NCBI GenBank assembly: GCA_014526335.1
Contig: JACTAT010000039.1
Coordinates: forward strand, 3,272,202-3,336,201
Direction of reading: 5' to 3'
Source of the DNA: Chrysaora quinquecirrha
Taxonomy: Eukaryota > Cnidaria > Scyphozoa > Semaeostomeae > Pelagiidae
DNA length: 64,000 nucleotides
Shown here: positions 20,801 to 29,468 of the stretch, in pieces
Position numbering within the stretch: the stretch's first letter is position 1
Layout of the letters: the number at the start of each line of letters is the position of its first letter
Program-made: the position numbers and the translations under genes
Notes under the pieces: model-generated
Told to the model about the DNA's origin: nothing
Database searches by the model: none
Seen by the model: the letters and a program-made list of their open reading frames with translations, nothing else

Positions 20801-23639
20801 ATTCCGTGCTTTGAGCTTGTTGTTGAGATAATTGCTTTTGCTATTTTCGAAATTTCGGGCAGTTTCCTTTATGGACGTTTGGCTTTCTTGAACTATTTCA
20901 GCTTGAGGTAAGGTTTCCATCAGTTGGGTTTGAGTGAATTCTTGAATTGACTTTACTACATTCGGTGTGATTTCCTTGATTATGTTTGGTAGAATATTCA
21001 TAACGCTTTGAAGCACAATTTCTTTGATGGAGTTGATTTGTTCATCCGTAAAAAGCTCTAACAGATCTCTTTTATTTGTATCTAAATTATTTGCCATCCT
21101 TTACAAAATATTTGGTAAAATATGTTTATACTAAAACTTGGATACTATAGAAAGCGGAGGCAAAAAAATAGACATTTTACCTACAAAGATTGACTCTGAA
21201 GTTTTAAAACAAGCTTTAAATGAAATGCACCCTGGAATAAGATTCACAATGGAACAAGGAAAATCCAAATCAAGTAACACAGAATCAATAAATTTCTTAG
21301 ACATAGAAGTTATTTTAACAGACAACAAATTTATTAAAACAGATATATACTATAAAGACACCAACCCACATGATTATTTGAATTATTACAGTACTCATCC
21401 ATCCCATACAAAAGATGCAATACCTTTCAATCTGGCAAAAAGAATTATTGTTTTCGTATCTGAAGAAGAGCAGATCAACTATCGTCTTGCAGAACTTGAA
21501 AACTGGCTCTTAAAATGTAAATATCCTATAGGGAAAATTCGTCAAGCTTTTCATCGTGCCAAATTACAAGGTCCAGCACCGCAACGAAAAAAGGAAAATA
21601 TACCACTGGTAACAACATATCATCCAAACTTAAATTTCAAACACATGATGACAACTATTTCCAATCTACTCAAAAACATCTCAGAACCAAACACAAAGGA
21701 CAAATTCAAAAATATCACACCAATGTTAGCCTTCAAACAACCACCTAATCTTTCTTCTATTTTAACAAAAGCAAAGTTCAGTTCAGTAAATCAACCCCGA
21801 ATTCAGTCTGTGCCTGGTATCAAACTTTGTTCAAACAATAGATGCAAACTTTGTAAGCTCTACCTACAACCTGTGAACAGTTTCAAAACAGCGAACGGAA
21901 CAGTATGGAATATAAAATCAGAAATAACATGCGCAAGCAAAAAATGTAATATATTTCCTATCATGCAATTCGTGCAATGGCATCACAAACTATATTGGGC
22001 AAACGACGAATCTAAGAAATCGAATGAACAATCACATATCAGAATCAAGAACGGGAATTTCGACTTGCAATTTTCCAAAACACGTTTTTTCTTGTGGAAC
22101 ATCAAATCACAGTCTTCAAGAACCTTTTTTTAAAATATTTGCTTTTATGAAATTAACTGACTCACGCCTCTTACTTAACTACGAAGATAAACTTTTCAAA
22201 GCCGGACATGCCGTTATGAACTCATAGTAACTGTTGTTTCCTGTGTTGATAATTACATTTTTTGTAAATATATTTAGTTTTTCAAGCTCTAACATTAAAA
22301 TCATTCAAGTCATACTCTGATGAGAACGTAGGTTCGAAAGGCCTCAGTGTGCCAAAAAATCTTGTCTATTTTTTTGCCTCCGCTTTCTATAGTATCCAAG
22401 TTTTATGTCTATGCATATGTCTATCTTTTTGTGTTTTAGCTATGTCGTTGGATGATGCGCGAAATAACGGAAGACAAACGGGGTCAGGTAATCTACCTAT
22501 GCTTTTGTAAATATCATATATAAATAGACTTATTTTCTCCTTTAGTTTTGCCATGTTTCCTTTTTAAAGTAGAATGCATACCTTCAAGCGAAGAAGCTGT
22601 GATAGAGAATCTGTTATCCATGGGTTATCCATTTTTTGTAGAACCCATTCCAAGACTTCCAATTGATTACGATGTTGAAATATTTGGAGGCATCAATATG
22701 GTTGGAGACCAGCCTGTTATGATCATTAATAACGATGGTAAGAAATTTCGTTTTCATATACTAAATTTTATGTCATGTATAAAGAATGAATAAAATAGAT
22801 ATAATGAAGATTTCTGCTTGTATCCGGATTTGCTAGCTCGCTGTCCAAAAGAGATGAGATAGTGAATCAATTTGTCGGGACTTATAACAGCTTATGATCT
22901 CTGTTTGCTTCCATGTGGTTTTTTACTTTTAGTTTCATGCGAAATTCAATGTAAAACTAGTTATTACTTTGCCTCATTCATTATTACTTGTAGTGAAGCC
23001 GAAGTCTGCTTCTTTTCAGAATAATCGACAGCCTGTTACGAAAGATAATCAACCCCGAAAACATTCTAACGTAAATTGTGTTCTAACCCAGCTTCAATAT
23101 TCTGATTGGTGCATTTCAATCTGCATTTGGTTATAGATTCCTCCTTTAGAGAACTTTAGAGTAAATTGGTTTGTTTCTCTGACGTTTCTACTCTGAGGAG
23201 TGTCAAACGAAAAAGGTTTTTTAGTATGTCTAAAGAAGTTTCCGCTTTTTTCGCAATTTTAACTTAAAGAATAGTCACTGTTGCTGAATACGTGTAATTT
23301 CTATTTTAGCTACAAGACATGAAAACAGTGATTCTTGTTTGAACAGATAATGTTCCCTTAATACCGAATGAAGCTTTACTGATGGTTGTGGTTGCAGGCA
23401 TGATCAAGTCAGATTGGATGAGACTTGGTATTCAACTTGGATTCAGCGAGGACATACTTTATAAAATTGAGAGAGGTCATTCTACAGATTATGATAACAG
23501 TCGTGAAATGCTACGACTCTGGGTAAATCAAAGCTATCGTACCCCAAGTGAACACCAAGCAACACTGAAAAAATTGATCAGTGCTTCAGCGGAAATTAAT
23601 AGACCTGACATCGTGCACGAATTAATGCAATTTTTGTAG
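11235..23639 (+). CDS. Four-TM connexin-like protein with RHIM-like motifs and C-terminal death domain
   Basis: Six inferred exons: 11235-12191, 12296-13174, 13743-13835, 22440-22487, 22546-22737 and 23347-23639. After one frame change (below) they join in phase 1. Residues 1-210 have four membrane helices (about 15-40, 70-100, 115-145, 180-205). Two Cys lie in each extracellular loop (ACQSGLEYDKNYC; NCALPNLENTTC), as in gap-junction-type large-pore channels. CSYSHADEQT and LLELIYLCYEK recall connexin loop 2 and TM4. A charged K/E/G/S repeat tail follows, then about 260 residues of Asn/Pro/Ser/Gln repeats, two RHIM-like motifs and a death domain. It probably sits in the plasma membrane with the tail in the cytosol. 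Frame shifts from the 11235 frame to the next between about 11858 and 11985. Connexin kinship is tentative; innexin, CALHM or an unrelated four-TM fold is possible. Confidence 0.68.
11858..12191 (+). other. Charged K/G/E/S repeat tail with probable frameshift
   Basis: A degenerate AAGGTCAAAAGGTGAAAG-type repeat. In the frame of the channel domain it reads KGQKVKGQ and stops at 11996. In the next frame it reads ENEESKSGESKGERSENERS and stays open into the exon ending at 12191, whose phase fits the exon at 12296. So the real protein probably switches frame inside this repeat, through an indel in the allele or the assembly. Confidence 0.6.
12430..13174 (+). other. Asn/Pro/Ser/Gln-rich degenerate repeat region
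   Basis: Within the second exon, about 25 degenerate repeats of roughly ten residues follow the form NPNxSxQAxVN (for example NPNPTVQSQ, NPTPSIPPQ, NPYPSWNATANPN). At DNA level, TCAAGCTC/AATCCA words recur. The region should be disordered and could act as a flexible tether between the membrane domain and the death domain. Confidence 0.75.
13752..13826 (+). other. RHIM-like glycine motif B1
   Basis: It encodes GKYKVTAREGTNMIGSKPIM then VVNKG. The most diverged of the four copies (no F-G-G), but I-G-x-x-x-x-M-x-V keeps the core spacing. It forms a complete phase 1-1 exon, 13743-13835. Confidence 0.4.
14314..14354 (-). ncRNA. Hammerhead ribozyme in Penelope 3' region (- copy)
   Basis: The exact reverse complement of the ribozyme at 22311-22351: CATACT, CTGATGA, GAACGTAGGTTC, GAAA, GGCC, TC, AGTGTG. 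It lies between the polymerase stop and the terminal repeat of the main Penelope copy. Both ribozymes keep an intact core although the proteins around them are frameshifted. Confidence 0.88.
14438..14540 (-). pseudogene. Detached C-terminal end of the Penelope polymerase
   Basis: This - strand stretch encodes FKIFAFMKLTDSRLLLNYED then KLFKAGHAVMNS and a stop. In the uninterrupted + copy (22130-22227) the same residues directly follow NHSLQEPF, so the foldback element at 14541-18050 separated them from the rest of the gene. Confidence 0.85.
14750..15970 (+). repeat. Tandem array of about 155-bp units, left arm of foldback element
   Basis: Units recur about every 153-160 bp. Easily followed marks are AGATATAGCCCC (near 14810, 14965, 15125, 15285, 15445, 15605 and 15765) and TTATCAGACCCC. 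Central units are nearly identical and outer ones diverged, as expected for unequal crossing-over within the array. Confidence 0.85.
16620..17960 (-). repeat. Tandem array of about 155-bp units, right arm of foldback element
   Basis: The reverse complement of the array at 14750-15970: TGCATAACTGCAAATTTTCA, TTTGTTACATTGTTATTGCA, GGGGTCTGATAACTAGT and GGGGCTATATCTCATCGTCT recur. One stretch (about 16960-17130) holds unrelated sequence (AGTCACCACTTATCATGAC onward), so this arm has an extra insertion. Confidence 0.8.
18051..20210 (-). pseudogene. Penelope reverse transcriptase with GIY-YIG endonuclease, frameshifted
   Basis: The frame starts inside ORF1 (about 20210), passes DFSRKIKIHDVFWD and the Penelope-typical KRADKGGNFVMMDK block, then PLAR-type SRPIVAGPVSPTQRLSEFLD, FSYDIVSLYTSIPHD, GTAMGTKFAPPYACL and the catalytic YMDDGF. 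It ends in CSNNRCKLCK and the GIY-YIG endonuclease segment (VIYFLSCNSCNGITNYIGQT). The frame is broken twice at 19235-19300: the protein jumps from EAINFG to RPELLPERF and again to QKEFVLDSVNF. The C-terminus is then cut by the foldback element at 18050 and resumes at 14540-14438 (FKIFAFMKLTDSRLLLNYED). Confidence 0.9.
20150..21097 (-). CDS. Penelope element ORF1, coiled-coil type
   Basis: A 315-residue intact frame starting MANNLDTNKRDLLELFTDEQ about 75 bp inside the element's 5' end. It is charged and rich in Glu, Lys, Asn and Gln, with long predicted helices (residues about 90-230) and a Pro/Asn/Gln-rich C-terminus (PPPPRLLPLN near the end). It has no enzymatic motif. Upstream ORFs of this kind occur in some Penelope families. 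Its last part overlaps, in another frame, the start of the reverse transcriptase frame (TAKLINLSSFPLAAKH then LLTKGPKFTP), so the polymerase may have been made by frameshifting or reinitiation. Confidence 0.75.
   Translation of the reverse strand: MANNLDTNKRDLLELFTDEQINSIKEIVLQSVMNILPNIIKEITPNVVKSIQEFTQTQLMETLPQAEIVQESQTSIKETARNFENSKSNYLNNKLKARNDYNYKLTRCLELTKLYTEGLNEEPSYIPKQFRESKPHKMSKEEEIIYTNLSTQKLQAEIQVLQIRANTNREKVEQIDSQVKDFFISNVDNPAVLEELNNKWELNINADEEKVINSWKKKINDERKIIQKDKASIANEDSTASATPKPNQNTQRPPRKYYNTNPSTNQRQQNQRFPQNPNYNASKNYQSRMPPPPRLLPLNSSTFHPSHWQPNMYHY
21174..22227 (+). pseudogene. 5'-truncated second Penelope copy, inverted
   Basis: It starts at ILPTKIDSEVLKQALNEMHP, just after the YMDDGF catalytic box, and runs to the polymerase stop. 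It is nearly identical to the - strand copy at 18051-19015. An A-run of six at 21939-21944 (five in the - copy) shifts the frame inside the endonuclease, which resumes at 22024 (NNHISESRTG). It lacks the catalytic half, so it cannot act alone. Confidence 0.88.
22311..22351 (+). ncRNA. Hammerhead ribozyme in Penelope 3' region (+ copy)
   Basis: Type I hammerhead. Stem I is CATACT (22311-22316) with AGTGTG (22346-22351), including one U-G pair; the core CTGATGA is 22317-22323; stem II is GAAC/GTTC with loop GTAG (22324-22335); the core GAAA is 22336-22339; the tiny stem III is the self-complementary AGGCCT; and UC precedes the predicted cleavage after 22345. All conserved core bases are present. 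A stem III this short usually needs dimerisation, as described for Penelope and newt ribozymes. Confidence 0.88.
22660..22737 (+). other. RHIM-like glycine motif B2
   Basis: It encodes IDYDVEIFGGINMVGDQPVM then IINND. It shares V-x-x-F-G-G and V-G-D-x-x-x-(M/V)-x-I with the copies in the FADD-like gene. It sits directly before the death-domain exon, the same order (motif then DD) as in RIPK1 and IMD. Confidence 0.5.
23347..23639 (+). other. C-terminal death domain exon of the channel-like gene
   Basis: It encodes MIKSDWMRLGIQLGFSEDIL, then YKIERGH, SREMLRLWVNQSY, TLKKLISASAEINRPDIVHE and the TAG stop. The W-x-x-L-G-x-x-L, I-x-x-I-E and L-x-x-W signatures match the death domain at 5415-5705. 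The reading frame is intact to the stop. Confidence 0.85.
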
Positions 23640-23924
23640 ATTTTAACATTCGATTCGATTTTAACACATGACGATACTTTCGCGATCAAATGAACTCGAA
23701 TATTTTCGTGCATATATATGATAACTATTTTTTATAGTTAGCTCTTTAGCGCTTTAAAGATTACGGTGCTTGTTTTATTTGAGATTATAAAACCTGACTT
23801 CCAAAAATGTCGCTGCAACAGCGGTGGCGTGAGAGAAACCAATGATCATTAAGATAAAAAAATGTCCTGAATCTAACGACTACGCCTCGATCGAAAGATC
23901 TCATGAAGACCAGGCTCTAGGTAG

Positions 23925-24165
23925 TTAACGATTAAGTTTTGTTGTTTTAAATCAATTTTTAACTTTTTAGAAGTATGAGATCCGTTAAGACTTTAAACTA
24001 TTTTAAGATACTGCAAAGTTTTTTTTGAGTTTTTTTTTGAGTTTTTGCAGTTTTTATGAGTTAACGATTAGGTTTTGTTGTTTTAAATCAATTTTTAACT
24101 TTTTAGCAGTATGAGATCCATTGAGCCTTTTAACCATTTTAAGATCTGCAAAGTTTTTTACAGTT
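23925..24165. repeat. Tandem duplication, unit about 130 bp
   Basis: GTTAACGATTAAGTTTTGTTG...AACTTTTTAGAAGTATGAGA (23925 onward) is repeated as GTTAACGATTAGGTTTTGTTG...AACTTTTTAGCAGTATGAGA (24060 onward). The two copies differ at a few sites. No coding role is seen. Confidence 0.75.
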
Positions 24166-25364
24166 TGAAACAGATCGCATCATTTTTTTTGTTTTAAGAA
24201 TGTTAGTGTTTTTCTTATTGATGCTTTAAATTTCATGGCGTGATTTTGATTGTAAACTTAATGGATTTTATCGAGGTTTTAACGAGTTTTATGGTTTTTA
24301 TTGGAAGAAAACGATATTCTAGACATTTTTATCGCTCTGGGCTCAATTACAGTAGATACACTTTTTTTAATAAGCAACTGTTCAATAAGCAACTAGGGCT
24401 GAGATGTTGTTAAAATTTTTGGTGAAATAGCTTTCTTCATACTGTACATCCTTGCAAACTTGTCAATTACATTGAAAAGCATGAAAAGAGCCAAAATAAG
24501 AGTTTTTAGGGGGTACAAGTCATTCTGCGAGAGCTGAAATTCTAGATATGTTAAGCAACTCTTGAGGGCTGGACCATTTGCATATTGAAAAAAAAGTGTA
24601 GGCTATATAAATTACAACCTCTGCACTGCACAGCCTTTTTTGTAGAAATAGAATAATTACAAAGAATGACGGTGCATTTTATTATTTCCACTGTGAATTT
24701 GAGTTTTTTAATTGAACAGATCTCAGGTGAAATCAGAAACAATCGTTTTCCTTTTCTTTTGTTTCTCTGCTTGTTGCAAGTTACTCGTTACCATATCAAC
24801 TCGCTTGTTTTTCTTATTGATGTCCTCTGATTAAAAAAAAAGAAAAACAACAACATTTCAAGTTTCAACTTCATAGCGAATTTGTTCGTCAGCAAAATAT
24901 TTTTCAGGCAAGTGACTGTTTTGCTTCATTTCATTTTTACTGGTAGGTGAAACACGACTAGTATTTTAGCGGCTTACAAGCATTTTCTTTTGTAAGTAAC
25001 TGATCAAAGGCGATAGACCTTTTTTATTTACAACAGCCTGTATATAAGGAACACCTTCAGAGCTAAGGTTCGGGTTGAAAGTTTCAACCAGCTAGGCTAG
25101 CTGAAACTGCAAGTTAAGTTTAGCTGCTACTTGTTTTCAAAACCTAAGTAATAGTTTTCAGCTACCACTACTAGAAACGCAGATTAAACGTCTTTGAAAA
25201 GGTGAGGGGTGATAAGGAGGTGAAAAAACAATAAAAAAAATAACAATCAAACAAACTGAAATCGGGGCTAAGATTTCTTTGCGTTTTTGCACGGCCTTTT
25301 TCAGTTGGAAAGATGCCCTTTAGCGCCCTTTAGGGTTTTGGTACAAAGAGATTTTCAAGAAACC

Positions 25365-25520
25365 GAAGGGCATTTCACTCTTAAAAAATGCGTATGAGTA
25401 CGAGATTCCCGTTAAAACAAAAGGATTTCCAAGGAATTTTTATGAAAACAATGGGATTTCCAGCAAAGATGTATAGGAAGATTTCCGAGGCGAATTCCTC
25501 GCGGAATTGCCCCTCGGAAG
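25365..25520. repeat. MITE with CGAGGGGCA termini, copy 4
   Basis: It starts GAAGGGCATTTCACTC, passes GTACGAGATTCCCGTTAAAACAAAAGGATTTCC and ends GCGGAATTGCCCCTCGG. Left and right tips are inverted copies. It is of the same family as 1097-1165, 6618-6757 and 7935-8013. Confidence 0.7.
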
Positions 25521-25667
25521 AAACGCGTGAATCAACAAAAAGTTAAGAATATAGTTCTAATCGCTCGCTTATCGCGAGCTTAGCTTCTATAAAAGAATCT
25601 AGTTGTTGCGCTAAAAGTAAAAACATTTTTCGTTTTGTGTAGGTGAACAGATCCGATTCTAAGCAAG

Positions 25668-26147
25668 ATGCTGAAGAAAATGAGTTTATATCCCCACCCT
25701 CATCATAGTCATCATCACCCAAGCGTTTTAAGCGATGAAACGGGCTCACACGAAGCTTTGCATCATTCTGCAAAATCAAAGAACGTGCAATTAGCAAACA
25801 CCTATAAAATGACCCCAGAAAAGGATGGAGTTTTCCAACAGGAATTGGTTAAGCAAATTATTGAAGAAGTTCTTCAAACGAAGATTAACGACATGACTTA
25901 TGATGCTGAAAGATGCAAATTCCTGACCATGGAATTAGCTACTGAGATTAAAAGTAAAGTCAAGCTTCTTGGTTTTGATCGCTATAAGCTTGTTTCTCAA
26001 GTGAGCATCAATTCCTTGCATGGTCAAGGAATGCGTGTAGTCAGTAGATTTATTTGGGACGAACGGTTTGACAATTATGTTTCATGTACTTATCGAAATG
26101 CAACAATGTGTGTTGTAGCAGTACTTTTTGGTGTTTATCAGGAGTAA
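25668..26147 (+). CDS. Tctex1 domain protein, dynein light chain Tctex-type
   Basis: An intact 159-residue single-exon frame. Tctex1-type light chains bind dynein intermediate chains or axonemal/ciliary dynein complexes as dimers. A His-rich N-terminus (HPHHSHHHPS) precedes the Tctex1 fold (about residues 55-159): VKQIIEEVLQTKINDMTYD, then ATEIKSKVKLLGFDRYKLVS, then RFIWDERFDNYVSCTYRNAT and the closing VVAVLFGVYQE. The R-x-x-W-D...D-x-Y-x-S and final V-x-G-V-Y-x-E patterns are diagnostic and fit the DYNLT4/DYNLT5 (TCTEX1D) group, which has such N-terminal extensions. The start is the first ATG; a second Met lies five codons on. The lack of introns beside intron-rich neighbours could reflect a retrocopy, but the frame is undamaged. 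An AATAAA lies 245 bp downstream. Confidence 0.9.
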   Translation: MLKKMSLYPHPHHSHHHPSVLSDETGSHEALHHSAKSKNVQLANTYKMTPEKDGVFQQELVKQIIEEVLQTKINDMTYDAERCKFLTMELATEIKSKVKLLGFDRYKLVSQVSINSLHGQGMRVVSRFIWDERFDNYVSCTYRNATMCVVAVLFGVYQE

Positions 26148-26392
26148 CGCATTATGTTTATGATCACTGATTTTCGCTTAAACTTTAGAAAGGTTGTTTT
26201 CCTTTAAATGTATCCTGTCTGAAGGTTCCTGTTCCCCGATTCTGATTTTTATCAAAACAACAACAACAACGTTTTTGATGTGTCCACACGTGACACCTTC
26301 TATCCTCCAGACGACAACAACCTTCCCTTCCATCTCCAACTCCAGGCAAGTCGAAGGTGAAACAGTCTTTCAGTCTTCTGCAATCTGATGAA

Positions 26393-26398
26393 AATAAA
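26393..26398 (+). terminator. Poly(A) signal for the Tctex1-type gene
   Basis: AATAAA lies 245 bp after the stop codon, in GATGAAAATAAAAACTAG. It is the first canonical signal downstream of that gene. Confidence 0.55.
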
Positions 26399-26827
26399 AA
26401 CTAGCAAAACATGTAAGAACGTCTTTATCTTTTCTTTCTATATCTGAATTTTTATTCCGTTCGTACAAGAATTTTTAGCGCCAAAATTTAAGAAGGTTGC
26501 CATGTTGCCCATTTGATTTAGGCCGAAGAGCCAGCAGGCCTAAAAGGTCACAGGTCCTACAACTACCAGTACAGCAAGTGAGTGACCAGATGGAAACAGT
26601 GAAGCAGAAACCGAGGCCAACATTTTTCAAGCCATTTCTATAAGATTTAACAAATACAATCAGAATAACATAAGGAGTGTATTTTGGATCAGGGATATAA
26701 ACAGTTGAACCTCCACTCAGCAAAGCCCGGGGGGGGACAGAAAGACTAAGTTTCGTTCGGATGGGGACAAAATGCCTACCCATACTTATACAAAATTCCT
26801 GAAACACTCAAACAGTATCTAGATCAA

Positions 26828-26960
26828 ATGTGGCGTCAGGGTCTAATCCAGCTGGCTCATGGTGTCAGAAGTTCTGCGGGGTCGGGGTTTGAGCCCTAGG
26901 TACGGTAGTATCACAACTTCCACTTTAACTGCTGTGACCACTGTTCTAACAAAAATTGGT
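26828..26960 (+). repeat. tRNA-derived SINE family A, copy 3 (truncated)
   Basis: TGTGGCGTCAGGGTCTAATCCAGCTGGCTCATGGTGTCAGAAG, then a B-box-like GGGGTTTGAGCCC and GGTACGGTAGTATCACAAC. The 3' body and CACCTTC tail are diverged or missing. Confidence 0.65.
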
Positions 26961-27589
26961 AAACTATTGCACCAAGCTGAAATAGTTCTTGTGTTTGTCA
27001 GACTGCCCCAAGGTCATATTTCTCTCACAACAAACCTCCATACAGAGACCACTTTACGTTTACAACAGACAATAATATCTGTAGACCAACTATATTTCCC
27101 TTTAGCATAAAACTTGCCCTAATAAACAATGTTCCAATGAGATGACCATGATCACCATAATCATCATTGAAATCATCCCACATGCATGTTCACCAATGAA
27201 ATACAATGTATCAACTTCTTTTGGCCTCCGAGAGACAACCATGATTATGATACTTGAGTTACCCAGAATTCTTCCAGATACCCAAATATCAAGTTGATGA
27301 GAAAGTTTCTGAATGCAGATTCAGGCCAAATGGTTTTGAAATATTTCTTTCCTAAAATATTCTTTATTTTAGAGCAGTTTGATTGATTGCTTTCTATTTT
27401 AAGAAGCTGCTGTTACTATTTTTAAAGTAATTGGTACATTATTACATTGTTATAGGATTTTGAGCAAACCATTTCTTTATTTATGAACTTATGATAATCC
27501 TCTTGAATAAGTGGAAAACCAGGTCATCCGAATTTTGAGGTGTTCTTTCACAACATAACAATGAATGGATGTAGAAGTTCTTTGATCCT

Positions 27590-27960
27590 TATCTTTGTCC
27601 TCATCATGATCCAAATCATTGTTGTAATCATCATCATCATCATAATCATCAACATATCAGCATCATCATCATCACTGTTGACATCATCATCACCATAATC
27701 ATCACCATCATCATCACCATCACCATTGGCATTGTCATTATTATTGAAATCAAAATTGTTGTTGTAATCATGATAATCATCATCATTAATTGCCATCATC
27801 CATAAGCATCATCATCCTCATCATCATCATCAACGTCATCATCATCATCATCATCATAATTATCCTCATCATCATCATCCTCATTGATTGTCATCATTTC
27901 TGTCATTTTTTTCATCATCAAACTCATAATCACCATCATCACCACCAGTGATCATGATCA
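27590..27960. repeat. ATC/TCA trinucleotide microsatellite tract
   Basis: A long impure (ATC)n tract with interruptions of AAT, TTG and ACC. Open frames through it are runs of Asp, Met and Ile on one strand and His on the other, as any ATC repeat gives; I do not call them genes. Confidence 0.9.
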
Positions 27961-29422
27961 TCATGAACATTGCAATCATCCAACCAAGTCTGTCCCAATT
28001 GTCCAATCACATATTGAAAATTTTCTCTCATTTCTTAATGTTTCATCAAACTCAAGCTTCTTGTTTGATTTTGAAATTACTGCACTTTTTATTACATTTT
28101 TAGATGATCAACAAAACTCCTGCATGCATTGATTGAGATTTCTGATGGTATTTCATGGTAAGCTGAACATTTGCGCCTATTTCTTGTCATTTGCACCTAT
28201 TTCTTGTCATTTGCACAATAAGGTAGAAGAAACTAACCAAACCTTCAGATCAGGGGGGGCTTTCTCGCTCGTTTTCATAAAAAGTCCGCTGCAGAAGCAT
28301 CAAGTGTAGTCAACATTTTCATCATAATCTTTATCATTATCATTGTCATAATCATCATCTTTATTACGTCATTCTCAGAAAGGTCAGAAAGTGGAGATGA
28401 GGTTGTGTATTCAGCGCCAGTCACTGGGATCTCAGAAGTTGTTGTTGTTGTTACCTTATTTTGAGTAGGCTGTTATTTCCAGCTTTTCCAGCTAATTTAG
28501 GCCTACAATGCATGCCACATCCAGGCATGGAACCTCTAGTTTAGCGTCCCTTCCGAAGGACGGCAGAATGAGTTGTTTTGTAATTCATCTAGAAACTCAC
28601 CCTCACTTATCCAGATGCTGACTTCACACGACCAAGCTTTTTTTTTAATCAAGTAATCCCAGGAAACCCTGACGTCACGACTTAGCTGGTTAAACCATTT
28701 GCAGACCACGACGGCACAGTGCCTTCAGATAAAAATATGTTCCTATGCTAATTCTTGCCTGCCTTCCTACATTAAAACCTCCTTCGCAATGAATGTTTTA
28801 CAAGAAATAGTAATAAGGTCCATTCTACTTAGTTGCCCACTGGCATTGTCAGTAGCATGCGTAATATTTTGTCTTCGTCCCATTATTAGGCCGTGTAAGA
28901 TTAACAAATTGAAAATAATGCTGTTAAATTAAAGAATGGATCTCTATTTATTAGTGCTCAGTAAATAATCTTATCCCTGTTAAGTCTTCTTGTTGTTATT
29001 CGTGGATTAGCACAACAAAACTCCAATACTTAATTTCATCAATAAGTTAGGTATAAGAGATATCATTCCATGCCAACGAAATCTTACACGTTTACAATTT
29101 CATAATGAAGAAACCATTTTCGAATACGAAATATGCTAAGCTTGTTATTTGTATTGATTAGAGTAGAGTCAATAATCAGTTATTTTTCATACAACTCCGC
29201 ACTAAATTTTGCTAAAGCTGTTTAGTCATAATTTACTCATTACATGGGTGTTGCTGAAACAGGGGGAACTTGTTGCTCGTGCCCCAACGATTTTGATCAA
29301 ATTGAAAATGGCCCCTTTTATCTCTGAAATGGGTGTCGCTGCTATTGCGGACCGGAGTGAAGTATTTGAAGAGCCACTGCCTTCTTTGGTCCTCGAATAT
29401 TTGATCGAATTTCGCTATGCTC

Positions 29423-29468
29423 ATAGAGTTAGGAATATAAAAAGCTGTTTTTATATTCCTAACTCTAT
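29423..29468. repeat. 46-bp perfect hairpin
   Basis: The arms at 29423-29443 and 29448-29468 are 21-bp perfect inverted repeats (ATAGAGTTAGGAATATAAAAA) around GCTG. GCTATGCT lies just outside the left arm and again just after the right arm, like the flanks of an insertion. Confidence 0.75.

Larger units (their letters stand above)
14236..22405 (-). mobile_element. Penelope-like retroelement composite (full-length copy plus inverted partial copy)
   Basis: It lies in the intron between 13835 and 22440. The main copy runs on the - strand from about 21173 down to 14236, with ORF1, a reverse transcriptase/GIY-YIG ORF and a 3' UTR with a hammerhead ribozyme; a 3.5 kb foldback element (14541-18050) splits its 3' end. 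A 5'-truncated second copy lies head to head on the + strand (21174-22405). A 66-bp terminal repeat (ATATTTGGTAAAATATGTTT onward, ending AATAGAC) occurs at 14236-14301 and 21108-21173 in the same orientation and, in part, inverted at 22364-22405. Such pseudo-LTRs, inverted partial copies and hammerhead ribozymes are known Penelope traits. Frameshifts make the copy non-functional as sequenced. Confidence 0.9.
23640..25667. other. Spacer between the channel-DD gene and the dynein light chain gene
   Basis: AT-rich spacer with the tandem duplication at 23925-24165 and a CGAGGGGCA MITE at 25365-25520. No open frame with plausible coding content was found. A possible 5' UTR intron acceptor (TTTGTGTAG) ends about 22 bp before the dynein light chain ATG. 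Confidence 0.5.

Noticed and set aside
18042..21097. Host telomerase or host reverse transcriptase gene
   Set aside because: The GIY-YIG domain, terminal repeats, hammerhead ribozymes and a second truncated copy show that it is a Penelope-like mobile element.
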